In this document: one piece after another, positions 42,609 to 52,776 of the stretch
How the letters are laid out: every line of letters begins with the position of its first letter
Position numbering within the stretch: position 1 is the first letter of the stretch
Notes under the pieces: model-generated
The model's database searches: none
What the model saw: only the letters and a program-made list of their open reading frames with translations
Told to the model about the DNA's origin: nothing
Translations under genes and position numbers: made by a program
Assembly: GCF_018372215.1 (NCBI RefSeq)
Contig: NZ_JAHAJN010000002.1
Span: 117,434 to 181,433 of the forward strand
Length of the DNA: 64,000 nt
Direction of reading: 5' to 3'
Source of the DNA: Negativicoccus succinicivorans
GTDB taxonomy: Bacteria; Bacillota; Negativicutes; Veillonellales; Negativicoccaceae

Positions 42609-43130
42609 ATGAAATTATCGACACGTGTAGTAACGGAAAGCGGTCTTTGCATCGCGTTGAGTTTGCTCTTGGGGATGATCGTCTTTTGGCGCATGCCGCA
42701 AGGCGGATCGATTCACGCGGCGCATATGGTACCGCTTTTATTATTGGCGCTGCGGCGCGGATCGAAAGTCGGCATGCTGGGCGGATTGACGTACGGGTTG
42801 TTGCATTTTCTGTTGGGGGCGAAGTATTCGCTGCATCCGCTGAGCATTATTTTGGATTACCTGCTTGCTTACGCCGCGCTTGGTCTAGCGGGCTACGCGA
42901 AAGAGCATAATCGCGTCAGCGCGTTGGTTTGGTCGGCGCTCGCGATGTTCGGTCGTTATGTGATGAGCGTGCTGTCCGGCGCGATCGTGTTCGGATCGTA
43001 TGCGCCGGCGGGCATGAACCCATGGTGGTACTCGATCACGTATAACGCGACGGTGATTCCTCCGGACGCGATCATCAATTTAGTAGTGCTGGCGTTAATT
43101 TACGCGCCGATCATGCGCCTTCGCCGCTGA
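42609..43130 (+). CDS. thiT: ThiT, thiamine-specific ECF transporter S component
   Basis: A 173-residue membrane protein with six helices, binding thiamine for the energy-coupling factor transporter. Characteristic segments are RMPQGGSIHAAHMVPLLLLA, GLTYGLLHFLLG, the LHPLSIILDYLLAY helix and NPWWYSITYNATVIPPDAI, including the Trp/Tyr residues that line the thiamine pocket in ThiT. The TPP riboswitch directly upstream confirms the substrate. The ECF ATPases and EcfT are not in the window and are usually shared between S components. Confidence 0.95.
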   Translation: MKLSTRVVTESGLCIALSLLLGMIVFWRMPQGGSIHAAHMVPLLLLALRRGSKVGMLGGLTYGLLHFLLGAKYSLHPLSIILDYLLAYAALGLAGYAKEHNRVSALVWSALAMFGRYVMSVLSGAIVFGSYAPAGMNPWWYSITYNATVIPPDAIINLVVLALIYAPIMRLRR

Positions 43131-43137
43131 CAGAAAT

Positions 43138-43167
43138 AAAAAATACGCGCTTAAGCGCGTATTTTTT
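43138..43167 (+). terminator. Terminator of thiT
   Basis: Perfect palindrome AAAAAATACGCGCTT/AAGCGCGTATTTTTT. Confidence 0.9.
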
Positions 43168-43297
43168 TATGGCGTGATAAACTTTAGCGGCGAGTAGGAA
43201 GCAGAGTAAAATGGCCACTTTATTTGCGTTTTGAACTTGAGCAAGCCGGTGGGAAAGTGATGCGCATCGGTTCCCGAGAGAACGTACTACGTTCAAT

Positions 43298-43325
43298 AAA
43301 AAAGCACCACTACTGCGGTGCTTTT
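43298..43325 (-). terminator. Terminator of dcuC
   Basis: Minus-strand GCACC-N8-GGTGC with T6 after it; A4 on the other side. Confidence 0.8.
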
Positions 43326-43329
43326 AGTT

Positions 43330-44712
43330 TTAGAACAACAAGAAGTTCGCGAGCACGAGTGTGATACAAGAACCGATCATCGGGATTGCGGTACGTTTGA
43401 CAAGATCGAACGACGAAATGTTCGCCATGCCGCTGACGACGATGATAACGGCCGTAATCGGCGAAATCGCGCGAGCGGAACTAGCGATGAAGTGCATCGG
43501 TAAGATCATCGTTACCGCGGCGATACCGCTCTTGGCGGCGATATCCGGAACGAGGTTGGCGAACGCGAAGAACGGAGCGTTGCCCGAACCCATAACGACG
43601 GCGCACACGCCGATGATGATGATCATGACGAGCGAAAGCGCGATCGCGCCGAAACCACTGCTTTGCGTGCCGGAGATCAGCGCGTCGATCGTGCCGCTGA
43701 CCATGAGACCGCGGGCGAATGTTTCACCGGCGACGATCAACGTGACGACGTTGGCCATCTGACGCCCCATGCCGTCAAAGAAAATCTGCAGCTCTTCGGC
43801 CACTTGCTTGCCGTTGCGGCTGCGGATATACTGCGCCAGCATGCCGATGGCGGTACCGATGAGCATCGCCTTGATGATGTCCATTTTAATGTCGGGGATC
43901 ATCAATGGGCTGAAGACTAAAATCAAAGCCAAAGGAACGATCGGCAACAACGCGTAAATAAGCGGCGGATGCGCATTGTCCAAGTTGACGTTATCGGTCG
44001 ACACTTCGACATCGTCTTTACGCATCGGTTGGACTACGTGGCCGTCGCGTTTATCCATGTGTTTTTGGGTAAAATAATGCAAGATCGCGACGACGGGGAA
44101 GATGCAGAGCGCTACTGGCACCTGGTAATCATGCCAGTATATTACCGGATCGATACCGGAGAGTTCCGCCGCCAAAATCGTACCGGTGTCACTCGGGCTC
44201 CAGTCGAGGCAAAGCGTGGTCGCGATCGCGGCCGCAGCCGAAAGGCGGCTGACGCCGAGCGCTACCAGGATCGGGAACATCGTTACCATCAAGAGCATCG
44301 CCAAGCCCGACGCGCTGTTAATAGCCAGACCTAATACCATACCGAGCGCCCAGCAGGCGGACAAAACGAGGTACGGCGATTTTAAGCGCAAGAGCGGCTG
44401 GATCGTCAAGTTGACGAGCGCGCGGCTCGCGCCGATGTGATCCATGTAGCGGGCGAAACCGGCGACGGCCATAATGTTCAAGCCGAGTTTACCGGCGCGC
44501 GAGGAAAGCACCGAACGAATAAATTCAAAGAGATCGAAAAGCAAAGAACCGGTGCTGCCTTTGCCGCCCGGGAAGATTTCCCCGTACCCTGCAATGACGG
44601 ACACGAGCATCAGGAACATGCCGCCGATGAATAAAATGGTCTGCGGTTTATAGCGCTTCACAATGAAGTAGGCCACCCAGACGGTTACCAAAAGTGCCAA
44701 TACAATATTCAC
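43330..44712 (-). CDS. dcuC: DcuC-family anaerobic C4-dicarboxylate transporter
   Basis: A 460-residue transporter with about 12 helices, of the DcuC type that exports succinate or exchanges C4-dicarboxylates in anaerobes. Family marks: INSASGLAMLLMVTMFPIL, TTLCLDWSPSDTGTILAAE, IPDIKMDIIKAMLIGTAIG and VMGSGNAPFFAFANL. A GTG start at 44712 follows GAGGGGTGA; the longer in-frame extension has no ribosome site and would overlap the promoter region. Succinate handling fits Negativicutes metabolism, but the direction of transport is not decidable from sequence. Confidence 0.88.
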   Translation of the reverse strand: MNIVLALLVTVWVAYFIVKRYKPQTILFIGGMFLMLVSVIAGYGEIFPGGKGSTGSLLFDLFEFIRSVLSSRAGKLGLNIMAVAGFARYMDHIGASRALVNLTIQPLLRLKSPYLVLSACWALGMVLGLAINSASGLAMLLMVTMFPILVALGVSRLSAAAAIATTLCLDWSPSDTGTILAAELSGIDPVIYWHDYQVPVALCIFPVVAILHYFTQKHMDKRDGHVVQPMRKDDVEVSTDNVNLDNAHPPLIYALLPIVPLALILVFSPLMIPDIKMDIIKAMLIGTAIGMLAQYIRSRNGKQVAEELQIFFDGMGRQMANVVTLIVAGETFARGLMVSGTIDALISGTQSSGFGAIALSLVMIIIIGVCAVVMGSGNAPFFAFANLVPDIAAKSGIAAVTMILPMHFIASSARAISPITAVIIVVSGMANISSFDLVKRTAIPMIGSCITLVLANFLLF

Positions 44713-44771
44713 AACATCACCCCTCACAACCCTTACTAAGCTTATATTCACAAAGCTTATATATTGGCATT

Positions 44772-44780
44772 ATTATAGCA
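44772..44780 (-). promoter_or_regulatory. Extended -10 promoter of dcuC
   Basis: Minus-strand TGC-TATAAT. Two direct repeats AAGCTTATAT (44738-44747 and 44753-44762) lie just downstream in the leader and may be a regulator site. Confidence 0.6.
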
Positions 44781-44894
44781 TGATAAAGAATACAAACGGC
44801 TATAAATTTTTGGGGATAAGGATGCATTTCTTGCTGTTTACGCATATGAATTTGCAATAACGCGCTACGCTTTTGAATATTCGCCAAATACGCA

Positions 44895-44920
44895 CAAAAA
44901 AACCGCCGTGCGGCGGTTTT
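44895..44920 (-). terminator. Terminator of the arsR-type gene
   Basis: Minus-strand ACCGCC-GCAC-GGCGGT followed by seven T; it overlaps the end of the gene. Confidence 0.85.
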
Positions 44921-45264
44921 TATTCGAAATCACAAACTTGCGCGTCCTCTTTGCAATACTTAATCTGCTGGCATATACATTTGTCTTTTTCGCGGAAAAG
45001 TTGCGGCAAGAAGCGCAACAATTCTTCAAAACGCTCTTCATTGATTGAATAGCGAGTCCATAAACCTTCGCGACGGGATTTGACAATCCTCGCTTCGACA
45101 AGAATTTTCATGTGGTAACTCAGTGTCGACTGCGAGAGCGAAAAACTCTGCAGAATATCGCAGGCGGAGAGTTCGGAACAGGAAAGCATATCGACAATGC
45201 GCAGACGCGTTTCGTCGCTCAATGCTTTGAAAATATCGGCGTAGGTTTTGTAAGTGAGCTCCAT
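44920..45264 (-). CDS. ArsR/SmtB family metal-responsive regulator
   Basis: A 114-residue winged-helix repressor: FKALSDETRLRIVDMLSCSE, LSACDILQSFSLSQSTLSYH (recognition helix) and VKSRREGLWTRYSINEE wing. Cysteines at 29 and 34 (SCSELSACD) resemble the alpha-3 thiol site of arsenic-sensing ArsR, and a second set lies at the C-terminus (CICQQIKYCKEDAQVC). Thiophilic metal or metalloid sensing is likely; the ligand is not settled. No efflux or arsenate genes are adjacent. ATG 45264 follows AAAGGAAA. Its promoter is covered by an inverted repeat, consistent with self-repression. Confidence 0.85.
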   Translation of the reverse strand: MELTYKTYADIFKALSDETRLRIVDMLSCSELSACDILQSFSLSQSTLSYHMKILVEARIVKSRREGLWTRYSINEERFEELLRFLPQLFREKDKCICQQIKYCKEDAQVCDFE

Positions 45265-45495
45265 GTCAAATTTCCTTTCTGTATCGGTCGCGGGGATGAT
45301 CTGCAGCGACGCGTTCCGAGCATGCGTGCGCAAGTCGGCGCAACCGATGCGGCAGATCTTTCCGGCGCTTGCGATTCACTTCACGGGTTTCGGTCCGAAG
45401 CGTTTACGGGAGCGCATTGCCTTTGTTCGGCGCGTCACCGATAAAAATCGCAAATTCCAATCGCATGATTTTATATTGAAAATATTCTTTATACT
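45265..45495 (-). other. Long leader of the arsR-type gene
   Basis: About 225 nt separate the promoter from the start codon. The part nearest the gene is GC-rich and could fold strongly; it matches no riboswitch that I recognise and contains no supported gene. Confidence 0.4.
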
Positions 45496-45526
45496 ACTTT
45501 ACCCGATTTTGACGATGTTGTCAAAA
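45496..45526 (-). promoter_or_regulatory. Promoter and candidate operator of the arsR-type gene
   Basis: Minus-strand TTGACA (45524-45519), 17-nt spacer, TAAAGT (45501-45496). A perfect inverted repeat TTTTGAC-GATGTT-GTCAAAA (45507-45526) covers the -35 and spacer, the usual place for an ArsR-type repressor. Confidence 0.65.
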
Positions 45527-45567
45527 TCTTCGATATAGTGTTGAAAGGATTTATTTTTGCGAAATCA

Positions 45568-45593
45568 AAAGGAGAGCCCGCGGGCTCTCCTTT
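45568..45593 (-). terminator. Probable terminator of the symporter gene
   Basis: Perfect palindrome AAAGGAGAGCCCG/CGGGCTCTCCTTT, with only a short T-run on the minus strand. Confidence 0.65.
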
Positions 45594-45608
45594 GAAAAAG
45601 GGGCCTAT

Positions 45609-46868
45609 TTATAATGCGACAGCTTCTTCATTGACGCTCGTTTTACTTTCCGTTTTTTCCTGCGCGATATTTTTGCCTTCCCATTGATTGACAATGGCGG
45701 CGCAGGTCATATCGCCCGTGACGTTCAAACAGGTGCGGATCATGTCCAAAATGCGATCGACGCCGGCGACAAGCGCGATGCCTTCCAACGGCAAACCGGT
45801 GGTTTGCAAGACCAGCATGAGCATGATCATGCCGGCGCCCGGAACACCCGCGGTACCGATGGAAGCGAGCGTGGCCGTCAGAATAATCATTAATTGGTGA
45901 GCGATATCGAGGTTGATGCCGTAAACCTGCGCGATGAAGATCGCGCAAACGCCCTGATAAATCGCCGTGCCGTCCATGTTGATGGTCGCGCCCAAGGGCA
46001 ATACGAAGCTGGTAATGGATTTATCGATGTTCAAGTTTTCTTCACAGCATTGCATGGACACCGGTAATGTGCCCGAGGAACTCGAAGTCGTAAAGGCCAC
46101 CGCCATGGCCGGGAAAATGGCGCGGAAAAATGTCAGCGGGCTCAGTTTGCCCAGCATTCGCACCAAACCGCCGTAAATAACGGCCACATGAATGAGACTC
46201 GCCAACGCCGCCACGCCGATCAATTTCATCAACGGTAACAGGACCGCCGCACCGCTTGCCGCGACAACCGGCACGATCAGACCGAACACGCCGATCGGCG
46301 CGAGTCGCATGATCCACGCGGTGACTTTGTACATGACTTCGGCGAGGCCGGTGAAGAAACGCTCCACGACCTGCGCTTTTTGGCCGACGGCGAGGATGCC
46401 GCAACCGAAGAGCAGCGCGAAGAAGATAATCTGCAGCATATTGCCTTCCGCGAGCGCTTTGATCGGATTCGTCGGAATAATGCCGAGCAATACCGACGCG
46501 ATCGAAGGCGCTTCCTTCACTTTCACGCTGAGTTCGCCGGCCGGCAGCACGAAGCCTGCGCCGACGCTCAGCACATTGGCGAGCACCAGGCCGAGCGTGA
46601 CGGCGAAACCTGTCGTCAGCATGTAAAAACCAAATGCTTTGCCGCCGATCGCGCCGAGTCGTTTAATGTCACCCAAACCGCACACGCCGACGATCAAAGA
46701 GGCGAATACGAGCGGAACAATAATCAACTTAATACAGTTCAGGAATAATGTTCCGAGCGGTTTAATCCAAGCGGTCGCGATGGCGGGACTACCCTGCAAC
46801 ATGAGACCGACGATAACCCCCAAAATGAGCGCGATGAAAATGCGCACCGATAAACCTAAGTTTTTCAT
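45609..46868 (-). CDS. Dicarboxylate/amino acid:cation symporter (DAACS family)
   Basis: A 419-residue symporter of the GltP/DctA family. Signature parts: FLNCIKLIIVPLVFASLIVG, the serine-rich hairpin AFTTSSSSGTLPVSM, LPLGATINMDGTAIYQGV (NMDGT motif) and LTATLASIGTAGVPGAGM. The last helix has DRILDMIRTCLNVTGDMTCA: Asp and Arg-Thr-Cys. The Arg residue is followed by Thr, Cys and Asn as in glutamate/aspartate carriers; C4-dicarboxylates or other amino acids remain possible. ATG 46868 follows GGAGAAGG. Monocistronic. Confidence 0.88.
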   Translation of the reverse strand: MKNLGLSVRIFIALILGVIVGLMLQGSPAIATAWIKPLGTLFLNCIKLIIVPLVFASLIVGVCGLGDIKRLGAIGGKAFGFYMLTTGFAVTLGLVLANVLSVGAGFVLPAGELSVKVKEAPSIASVLLGIIPTNPIKALAEGNMLQIIFFALLFGCGILAVGQKAQVVERFFTGLAEVMYKVTAWIMRLAPIGVFGLIVPVVAASGAAVLLPLMKLIGVAALASLIHVAVIYGGLVRMLGKLSPLTFFRAIFPAMAVAFTTSSSSGTLPVSMQCCEENLNIDKSITSFVLPLGATINMDGTAIYQGVCAIFIAQVYGINLDIAHQLMIILTATLASIGTAGVPGAGMIMLMLVLQTTGLPLEGIALVAGVDRILDMIRTCLNVTGDMTCAAIVNQWEGKNIAQEKTESKTSVNEEAVAL

Positions 46869-46905
46869 GTCCTTCTCCCCTTTTCTATCATTTCTTACAA
46901 GTATC

Positions 46906-46934
46906 ATTATAGAAAGCGGAGGAATGAATAACAA
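46906..46934 (-). promoter_or_regulatory. Promoter of the symporter gene
   Basis: Minus-strand TTGTTA, 17-nt spacer, perfect TATAAT. Confidence 0.7.
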
Positions 46935-47331
46935 TAGCATATACTGAAAAATACTGTATACATAATTTTGAACGGGTCGAACAATTTCAAATAATATTCA
47001 GAAAATATTTTGCTGATAAATGAGCTTTCGCTTGTGTTTAGGGGATTTCATAAAAAATAAATCGGAACGAAACGGAGATAAATGCTCTCAATCATTCGCG
47101 CTTTGTATACAATATACTTTCTTGCGCGCGAAAAAAATGCTTGCGCGTACGAAATAAAGAGTCCGTTTGACGATGCGCGTGACGGGGATACGCGAAAGAA
47201 ATTGTTTTCGGATCTGTCAATGCGGTGTCGGAGCGGATAGGAACGATTACGCGGTGTATTTTTCGTCGAGGAATGACTGTTTTTATAACGCATAATGATG
47301 CGCAGGTTTGTTGAGCGTACAAACGGGCACA
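46935..47331. other. Gene-free AT-rich stretch between symporter and purA
   Basis: Nearly 400 nt, AT-rich, without a supported gene. It holds a GTATAC hexamer at 46956-46961 and short palindromic bits but nothing I can assign. Confidence 0.4.
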
Positions 47332-47361
47332 AAAAAAGAACGCGCGAGCGCGTTCTTTTTT
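47332..47361 (-). terminator. Terminator of the purB-purA operon
   Basis: AAAAAAGAACGCG-CGAG-CGCGTTCTTTTTT hairpin directly after purA. Confidence 0.9.
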
Positions 47362-47363
47362 GC

Positions 47364-48668
<1,305 letters not shown>

Positions 48669-49961
48669 TTATAAGCCGAAGCGTGCGAAGACCTCGTCCA
48701 CGTGCGTCAGCATGGCGTGCGGATCGAAACGGGCGCGAATTTCATCTTCATTTAAATAGCGACGGATATCTTCATCTTTCAACAGATTTTCGAGGAAATC
48801 TTCCCCTTCCAGCCAACGTTTCATCGCGTTGCGCTGTACCCAGCGGTACGCGTCGTCGCGCATCGCGCCTTTGTCGACAAGCGCCAAAAGCACGCGTTGG
48901 CTGTAGATGAGACCGCCGGTTTTGTTCAGGTTGGCGCGCATGGTATCCGGATAGACGAGCAGTTTATCGACGACGCGCGTGAAAATCTGCAGCATGTAAT
49001 CCAAGGTGATCGTCGCGTCGGCCAAGATGACGCGTTCGACCGAGGAGTGCGAGATATCGCGTTCATGCCACAGCGCCACGTCTTCGAGCGCCGGAATGCT
49101 GTAACCGCGCATGACGCGCGCGAGACCGCTGACGCGTTCGCAGGTAATCGGGTTACGTTTGTGCGGCATGGCCGACGAACCTTTTTGTTTCGGCGAGAAA
49201 TATTCTTCCGCTTCACGAATATCCGTGCGTTGCAGGTTACGGATTTCGGTGGCGAATTTATCCAGGGAGCTGGCGATGACGGCGAGCGTCGTGATGTAGG
49301 CCGCGTGGCGATCACGCTGCAGCACCTGCGTCGAAATCTTAGACGGCGTGAGGCCCAATTTTTCGCAAACGTATTTTTCTACGAAGGGATCGACGTTAGC
49401 GTAGGTTCCGACCGCGCCGGAAATTTTACCGACGGCGATTTCTTCGCGCGCCGTACGCAGACGACGCAGATTGCGTTCCGTCTCATCGTACCAAAGGAGC
49501 AATTTCAGACCGAATGTGGTCGGTTCCGCGTGAATGCCGTGCGTCCGGCCGACCATTTCCGTATATTTGAATTCGACGGCGCGGCGGCGCAATACTTCGT
49601 GGAATGCTTCCAGGTCTTTGATTAAAAGATCGGTCGCGTCGCAGAGCATTGAGCAGAGCGCGGTGTCCTTGACATCCGTCGAGGTGAGACCCATGTGGAT
49701 GTATTTCGAATCTTCGCCGACAAATTCGCCGACGGCGGTTAAAAAGGAAATAATGTCATGGTTGATTTCCGCTTCGATTTCATGAATGCGTTCCACTTTG
49801 AAATCCGCTTTTTCACGAATCGTTTTCACGGCTTCTTTCGGAATGACGCCTAACTCCGCCTGCGCTTCACAAGCGTAAATTTCGACATCGAGCATGCGGC
49901 GGAATTCGTGTTCTTCCGTCCAAATTTTACCCATTTCGGGTTTCGTATAACGTTCAATCAT
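48669..49961 (-). CDS. purB: Adenylosuccinate lyase
   Basis: Cleaves adenylosuccinate to AMP and SAICAR to AICAR. The 430-residue protein of the fumarase/aspartase superfamily has the signature SSAMPHKRNPITCERVSGL with the mobile catalytic Ser, MGLTSTDVKDTAL and TMVGRTHGIHAEPTTFGLKL in part (GRTHGIHAEPT). It overlaps the oxidoreductase gene by 8 bp and is next to purA, giving the two last steps of AMP synthesis together. Confidence 0.97.
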   Translation of the reverse strand: MIERYTKPEMGKIWTEEHEFRRMLDVEIYACEAQAELGVIPKEAVKTIREKADFKVERIHEIEAEINHDIISFLTAVGEFVGEDSKYIHMGLTSTDVKDTALCSMLCDATDLLIKDLEAFHEVLRRRAVEFKYTEMVGRTHGIHAEPTTFGLKLLLWYDETERNLRRLRTAREEIAVGKISGAVGTYANVDPFVEKYVCEKLGLTPSKISTQVLQRDRHAAYITTLAVIASSLDKFATEIRNLQRTDIREAEEYFSPKQKGSSAMPHKRNPITCERVSGLARVMRGYSIPALEDVALWHERDISHSSVERVILADATITLDYMLQIFTRVVDKLLVYPDTMRANLNKTGGLIYSQRVLLALVDKGAMRDDAYRWVQRNAMKRWLEGEDFLENLLKDEDIRRYLNEDEIRARFDPHAMLTHVDEVFARFGL

Positions 49962-51357
49962 GCGAATGGCCTCCTTTGGCTTCGGTTTCCCGACGGCGGA
50001 TCTCGCGACCCACGATGACGCCGGCGACAGATGCCTGAATCAGACCGCGGGTGATACCGGCTCCGTCACCGGCGGCGAAAAAGTTGGGAATAGTCGTTTC
50101 CAATTGATCGGATAATTGCAGACGCGAGGAGTAAAATTTCGCTTCCACGCCGTATAACAGCGTGTGTCGCGAATTTGCTCCGGGCGCGACGGCATCCAGT
50201 GCTTCAAACATTTCCATAATATCGACCAGATGACGATACGGCAGTACCAGCGAGAGATCGCCGGGCGTCGCCGACGGCATCGTCGGATGGACCAGACCGC
50301 GGCGGATCCGTTCGGGCGTCGAACGACGTCCGTCACGTAGATCGCCGAGGCGCTGCACGATCGGGCCGTCGCCCAAAAGATTGGCGAGACGAGCGATCGA
50401 TTTACCGTACGCGATCGGCTCTTTGAACGGCTGCGTGAAACGCTTCGAAACGAGCAGCGCGAAGTTCGTGTTGGGACTCTTTTTGTGCGCGTAACTGTGT
50501 CCGTTCACCGTTAACAGGCCGCCGTTGTTTTCCGTGACGACAAAGCCGTTCGGATTCATGCAGAAGGTGCGCACCTGATCGTCAAATGAGCGCGAGAAGT
50601 AAAGGAACTTCGACTCGTAAACGATATCGGTAATGTGTTGGAAGATTTCCGCGGGCGTTTCGACGCGTACGCCGATATCGACGGCGTTGCTCGAAAGTTC
50701 GAGACCGTAATGCTTGGCCTGCGTCACGAACCATTCCGAACCTTCGCGCCCCGGCGCGGCGACGAGGTACTTGGCGCCGATATATTCATCGCCGACTTTG
50801 ACGCCTTGCACGCGTCCGCCTTCGAACACGAGTTCGGTCACTTCCGTATCGCAACGGATATCGACCTTACCCGCGAGCGCTTCGCGCATGTTCTTCAGGA
50901 TTTCGACGTTGACATCCGTGCCGAGATGGCGAATGCGCGCCGGGATCAGCGCGAGATCGGCGGCGGCCGCGCGCCGTTTCAGCTGCGCGATCGCTTCCGC
51001 GTGCTCATCGCCGTAGACTTTGCGATCCGCCCCGCCGTATTGACTGTATACGGCATCGACATGGTCGCTCTCTTTTTGCAGGGCGGCCTTGCTCATGAAG
51101 TCATCCAAGTTGCCGCCGTATTCCGTCGTCAGCGTCAACTTGCCGTCGGAAAACGCGCCGGCGCCGCCCCAGCCGCAAACGATATTGCGGCGGCGTTCTT
51201 CGAGCGGCGTCGCGCGATCCGCGTTTTGCGACGCGCGCGTGGCGATGTCATGCCCTTTTTCCAGAATTAAGACTTTTTGTCCGGTATCGGCCAGTTCCAG
51301 CGCCGTGAAAATTCCGGCGGGTCCGGCGCCGATAATGACCACGTCGTAATCGGCCAA
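49954..51357 (-). CDS. FAD-dependent oxidoreductase (NAD(P)/FAD family)
   Basis: A 467-residue flavoprotein with an N-terminal Rossmann motif VVIIGAGPAGIFTALELAD and the family segments NIVCGWGGAGAFSDGKLTL, FCMNPNGFVVTEN and a C-terminal FFAAGDGAGITRGLIQASV that closes the FAD site. It belongs to the uncharacterised dehydrogenase group that is often encoded beside purine genes in Negativicutes and Clostridia; the substrate is unknown. The start is TTG 51357, with AAGGAAG 7 nt upstream; no in-frame ATG is near. It is first in the operon with purB and purA. Confidence 0.85.
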   Translation of the reverse strand: MADYDVVIIGAGPAGIFTALELADTGQKVLILEKGHDIATRASQNADRATPLEERRRNIVCGWGGAGAFSDGKLTLTTEYGGNLDDFMSKAALQKESDHVDAVYSQYGGADRKVYGDEHAEAIAQLKRRAAAADLALIPARIRHLGTDVNVEILKNMREALAGKVDIRCDTEVTELVFEGGRVQGVKVGDEYIGAKYLVAAPGREGSEWFVTQAKHYGLELSSNAVDIGVRVETPAEIFQHITDIVYESKFLYFSRSFDDQVRTFCMNPNGFVVTENNGGLLTVNGHSYAHKKSPNTNFALLVSKRFTQPFKEPIAYGKSIARLANLLGDGPIVQRLGDLRDGRRSTPERIRRGLVHPTMPSATPGDLSLVLPYRHLVDIMEMFEALDAVAPGANSRHTLLYGVEAKFYSSRLQLSDQLETTIPNFFAAGDGAGITRGLIQASVAGVIVGREIRRRETEAKGGHSHD

Positions 51358-51386
51358 GGAAATCTTCCTTTCTTACTCATAAAAAC

Positions 51387-51418
51387 AGCTCAAAAAAGTG
51401 CGGGGACTTTTTTGAGCT
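51387..51418 (-). promoter_or_regulatory. Leader hairpin of the oxidoreductase-purB-purA operon
   Basis: A perfect 13-bp inverted repeat AGCTCAAAAAAGT/ACTTTTTTGAGCT with a 6-nt GC loop sits between promoter and start codon. Its right arm contains T6, so it could pause or terminate transcription, but the T-run lies inside the stem, unlike a normal terminator. Confidence 0.5.
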
Positions 51419-51438
51419 CTCTGTTATTTCCCTTTCAC

Positions 51439-51467
51439 ATAATACCAGTAGGAAGGTAGACTGTCAA
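51439..51467 (-). promoter_or_regulatory. Promoter of the oxidoreductase-purB-purA operon
   Basis: Minus-strand perfect TTGACA (51467-51462), 17-nt spacer, TATTAT (51444-51439). Confidence 0.82.
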
Positions 51468-51564
51468 TAAATATCGAACAATTTACAAAAGAAATATAAA
51501 ATCGTTCACAATTCGTTAAGCGGTTTGTATTTCTCAGATAAAATAGGATGTGCTTGCGGAAATA

Positions 51565-51586
51565 AAAAACCGGCTTGCGCCGGTTA
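51565..51586 (-). terminator. Terminator of lrgAB
   Basis: Minus-strand AACCGGC-GCAA-GCCGGTT followed by T6. Confidence 0.85.
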
Positions 51587-51590
51587 AAAT

Positions 51591-52292
51591 TTAAAATATA
51601 TGCAAGAGTAAGGGAACGAGAAAAGGCGCGATGAGGGCGGTGATGACACCCATGAAAATCATCGCCACCGACGCCATGACGCCGGCCTTTTCATTTTCTT
51701 CGTACGCGCGCGCCGTGCCCGTGCCGTGCGCCGTAAAGCCGAAGAGCAGACCTTTCAGTAAGGGATTATGAATATTCAAAAACCGAATGATCGCAACTGT
51801 CATTAACATGCCGATCACACCCGTTAAAATGACGAACACCGCCGTGATCGTTTCATTGCCGCCGAGCATCACCGAGACGTTCATCGCCAACGGCGTTGTG
51901 ATGGAACGCGGCGCGAGACTCAGCACGTAGCTTTCATCCACGCCGAAGAGATGCACGATGCCCATCGTCGTCGTGATCGCGGTGATGGCCGCGACGATGC
52001 CGACAATCGAAAGCTCCGCCAGATATTTTCGGATTAAGTTTTGTTGCCGGTAAAGCGGTACGGCGAATGCCACCGTCGCCGGTCCCAACAGCCACTGCAG
52101 AATCGAACCGCCGCCGCGGTATTCCTCATACGGCACGCCCGCAAAAAGCAGCAACGCGACAATCGCGATCGGACATAAGACGAGCGGCATGAACCAAAGC
52201 GAACCCGTGCGCAGGTACAACGCCTTGAACAGGTAGTACGCCGCCAGCGTCCCGCATAGGGAAAGTACAATCGCTATCATAACCGTTTCCAT
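51591..52292 (-). CDS. lrgB: LrgB/CidB-like membrane protein
   Basis: A 233-residue protein with about six helices and the family blocks LQWLLGPATVAFAVPLYRQ, LAPRSITTPLAMNVS and GLLFGFTAHGTGTARAYEE. LrgB/CidB proteins control murein hydrolase activity or move pyruvate/3-carbon acids, depending on species. It overlaps lrgA by 16 bp. The divergent LysR gene is the likely regulator, as for CidR. Confidence 0.9.
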   Translation of the reverse strand: METVMIAIVLSLCGTLAAYYLFKALYLRTGSLWFMPLVLCPIAIVALLLFAGVPYEEYRGGGSILQWLLGPATVAFAVPLYRQQNLIRKYLAELSIVGIVAAITAITTTMGIVHLFGVDESYVLSLAPRSITTPLAMNVSVMLGGNETITAVFVILTGVIGMLMTVAIIRFLNIHNPLLKGLLFGFTAHGTGTARAYEENEKAGVMASVAMIFMGVITALIAPFLVPLLLHIF

Positions 52293-52651
52293 CCTTTACG
52301 TCGCGCGCGCATCACCAGCACCGTGCAGAGCGAAATGATCCACAGCACGATCAGAATGCTGATCGCCACCGCGCTGATCAATTTCGAGCCGAGCACACCG
52401 AACAAATCGGTATACTGCATGATGCCGACGGCCGGTGGAATAAAAAACAGCAGCAGATCGCGAATTAAAAGATCCGCGCCGTCTTCCACCCATTCCAGGC
52501 GCACGATTTTGCATTGGAGCGCGATGAACAGCAGCGCCATGCCCAAGAGCGCGCCGGGTACCGGCATGCCGATCGTGCGTACGATTCGTTCACTCAAATA
52601 AAAAATGCCGCTCAAAAGGACGATTTGCCAAGCGGCCCTAAACCACCACAT
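52277..52651 (-). CDS. lrgA: LrgA/CidA-like holin-type protein
   Basis: A 124-residue four-helix protein with the CidA/LrgA marks ERIVRTIGMPVPGALLGMALL, DLLLFFIPPAVGIMQY and a basic C-terminus (MRARRKGWKRL). It is translated with lrgB by overlap. LrgA/CidA pairs were described as holin/antiholin-like and later as pyruvate transport units; the role here is inferred only. Confidence 0.9.
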   Translation of the reverse strand: MWWFRAAWQIVLLSGIFYLSERIVRTIGMPVPGALLGMALLFIALQCKIVRLEWVEDGADLLIRDLLLFFIPPAVGIMQYTDLFGVLGSKLISAVAISILIVLWIISLCTVLVMRARRKGWKRL

Positions 52652-52776
52652 AAAATTCTCCTAAAATGGTAAATATATAGTAAAATAAGAACAATGAGGC
52701 GCAAAGGCCTGTTAAGTCCAAAGAAAATAACAGATTTATTCTACTCTCTTCATCGGTAAAAGTAAAGGGGAAGCTC

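Noticed and set aside
45333..45495. Possible short leader peptide in the arsR-type leader
   Set aside because: An 18-codon frame exists but lacks a ribosome site and conserved features.
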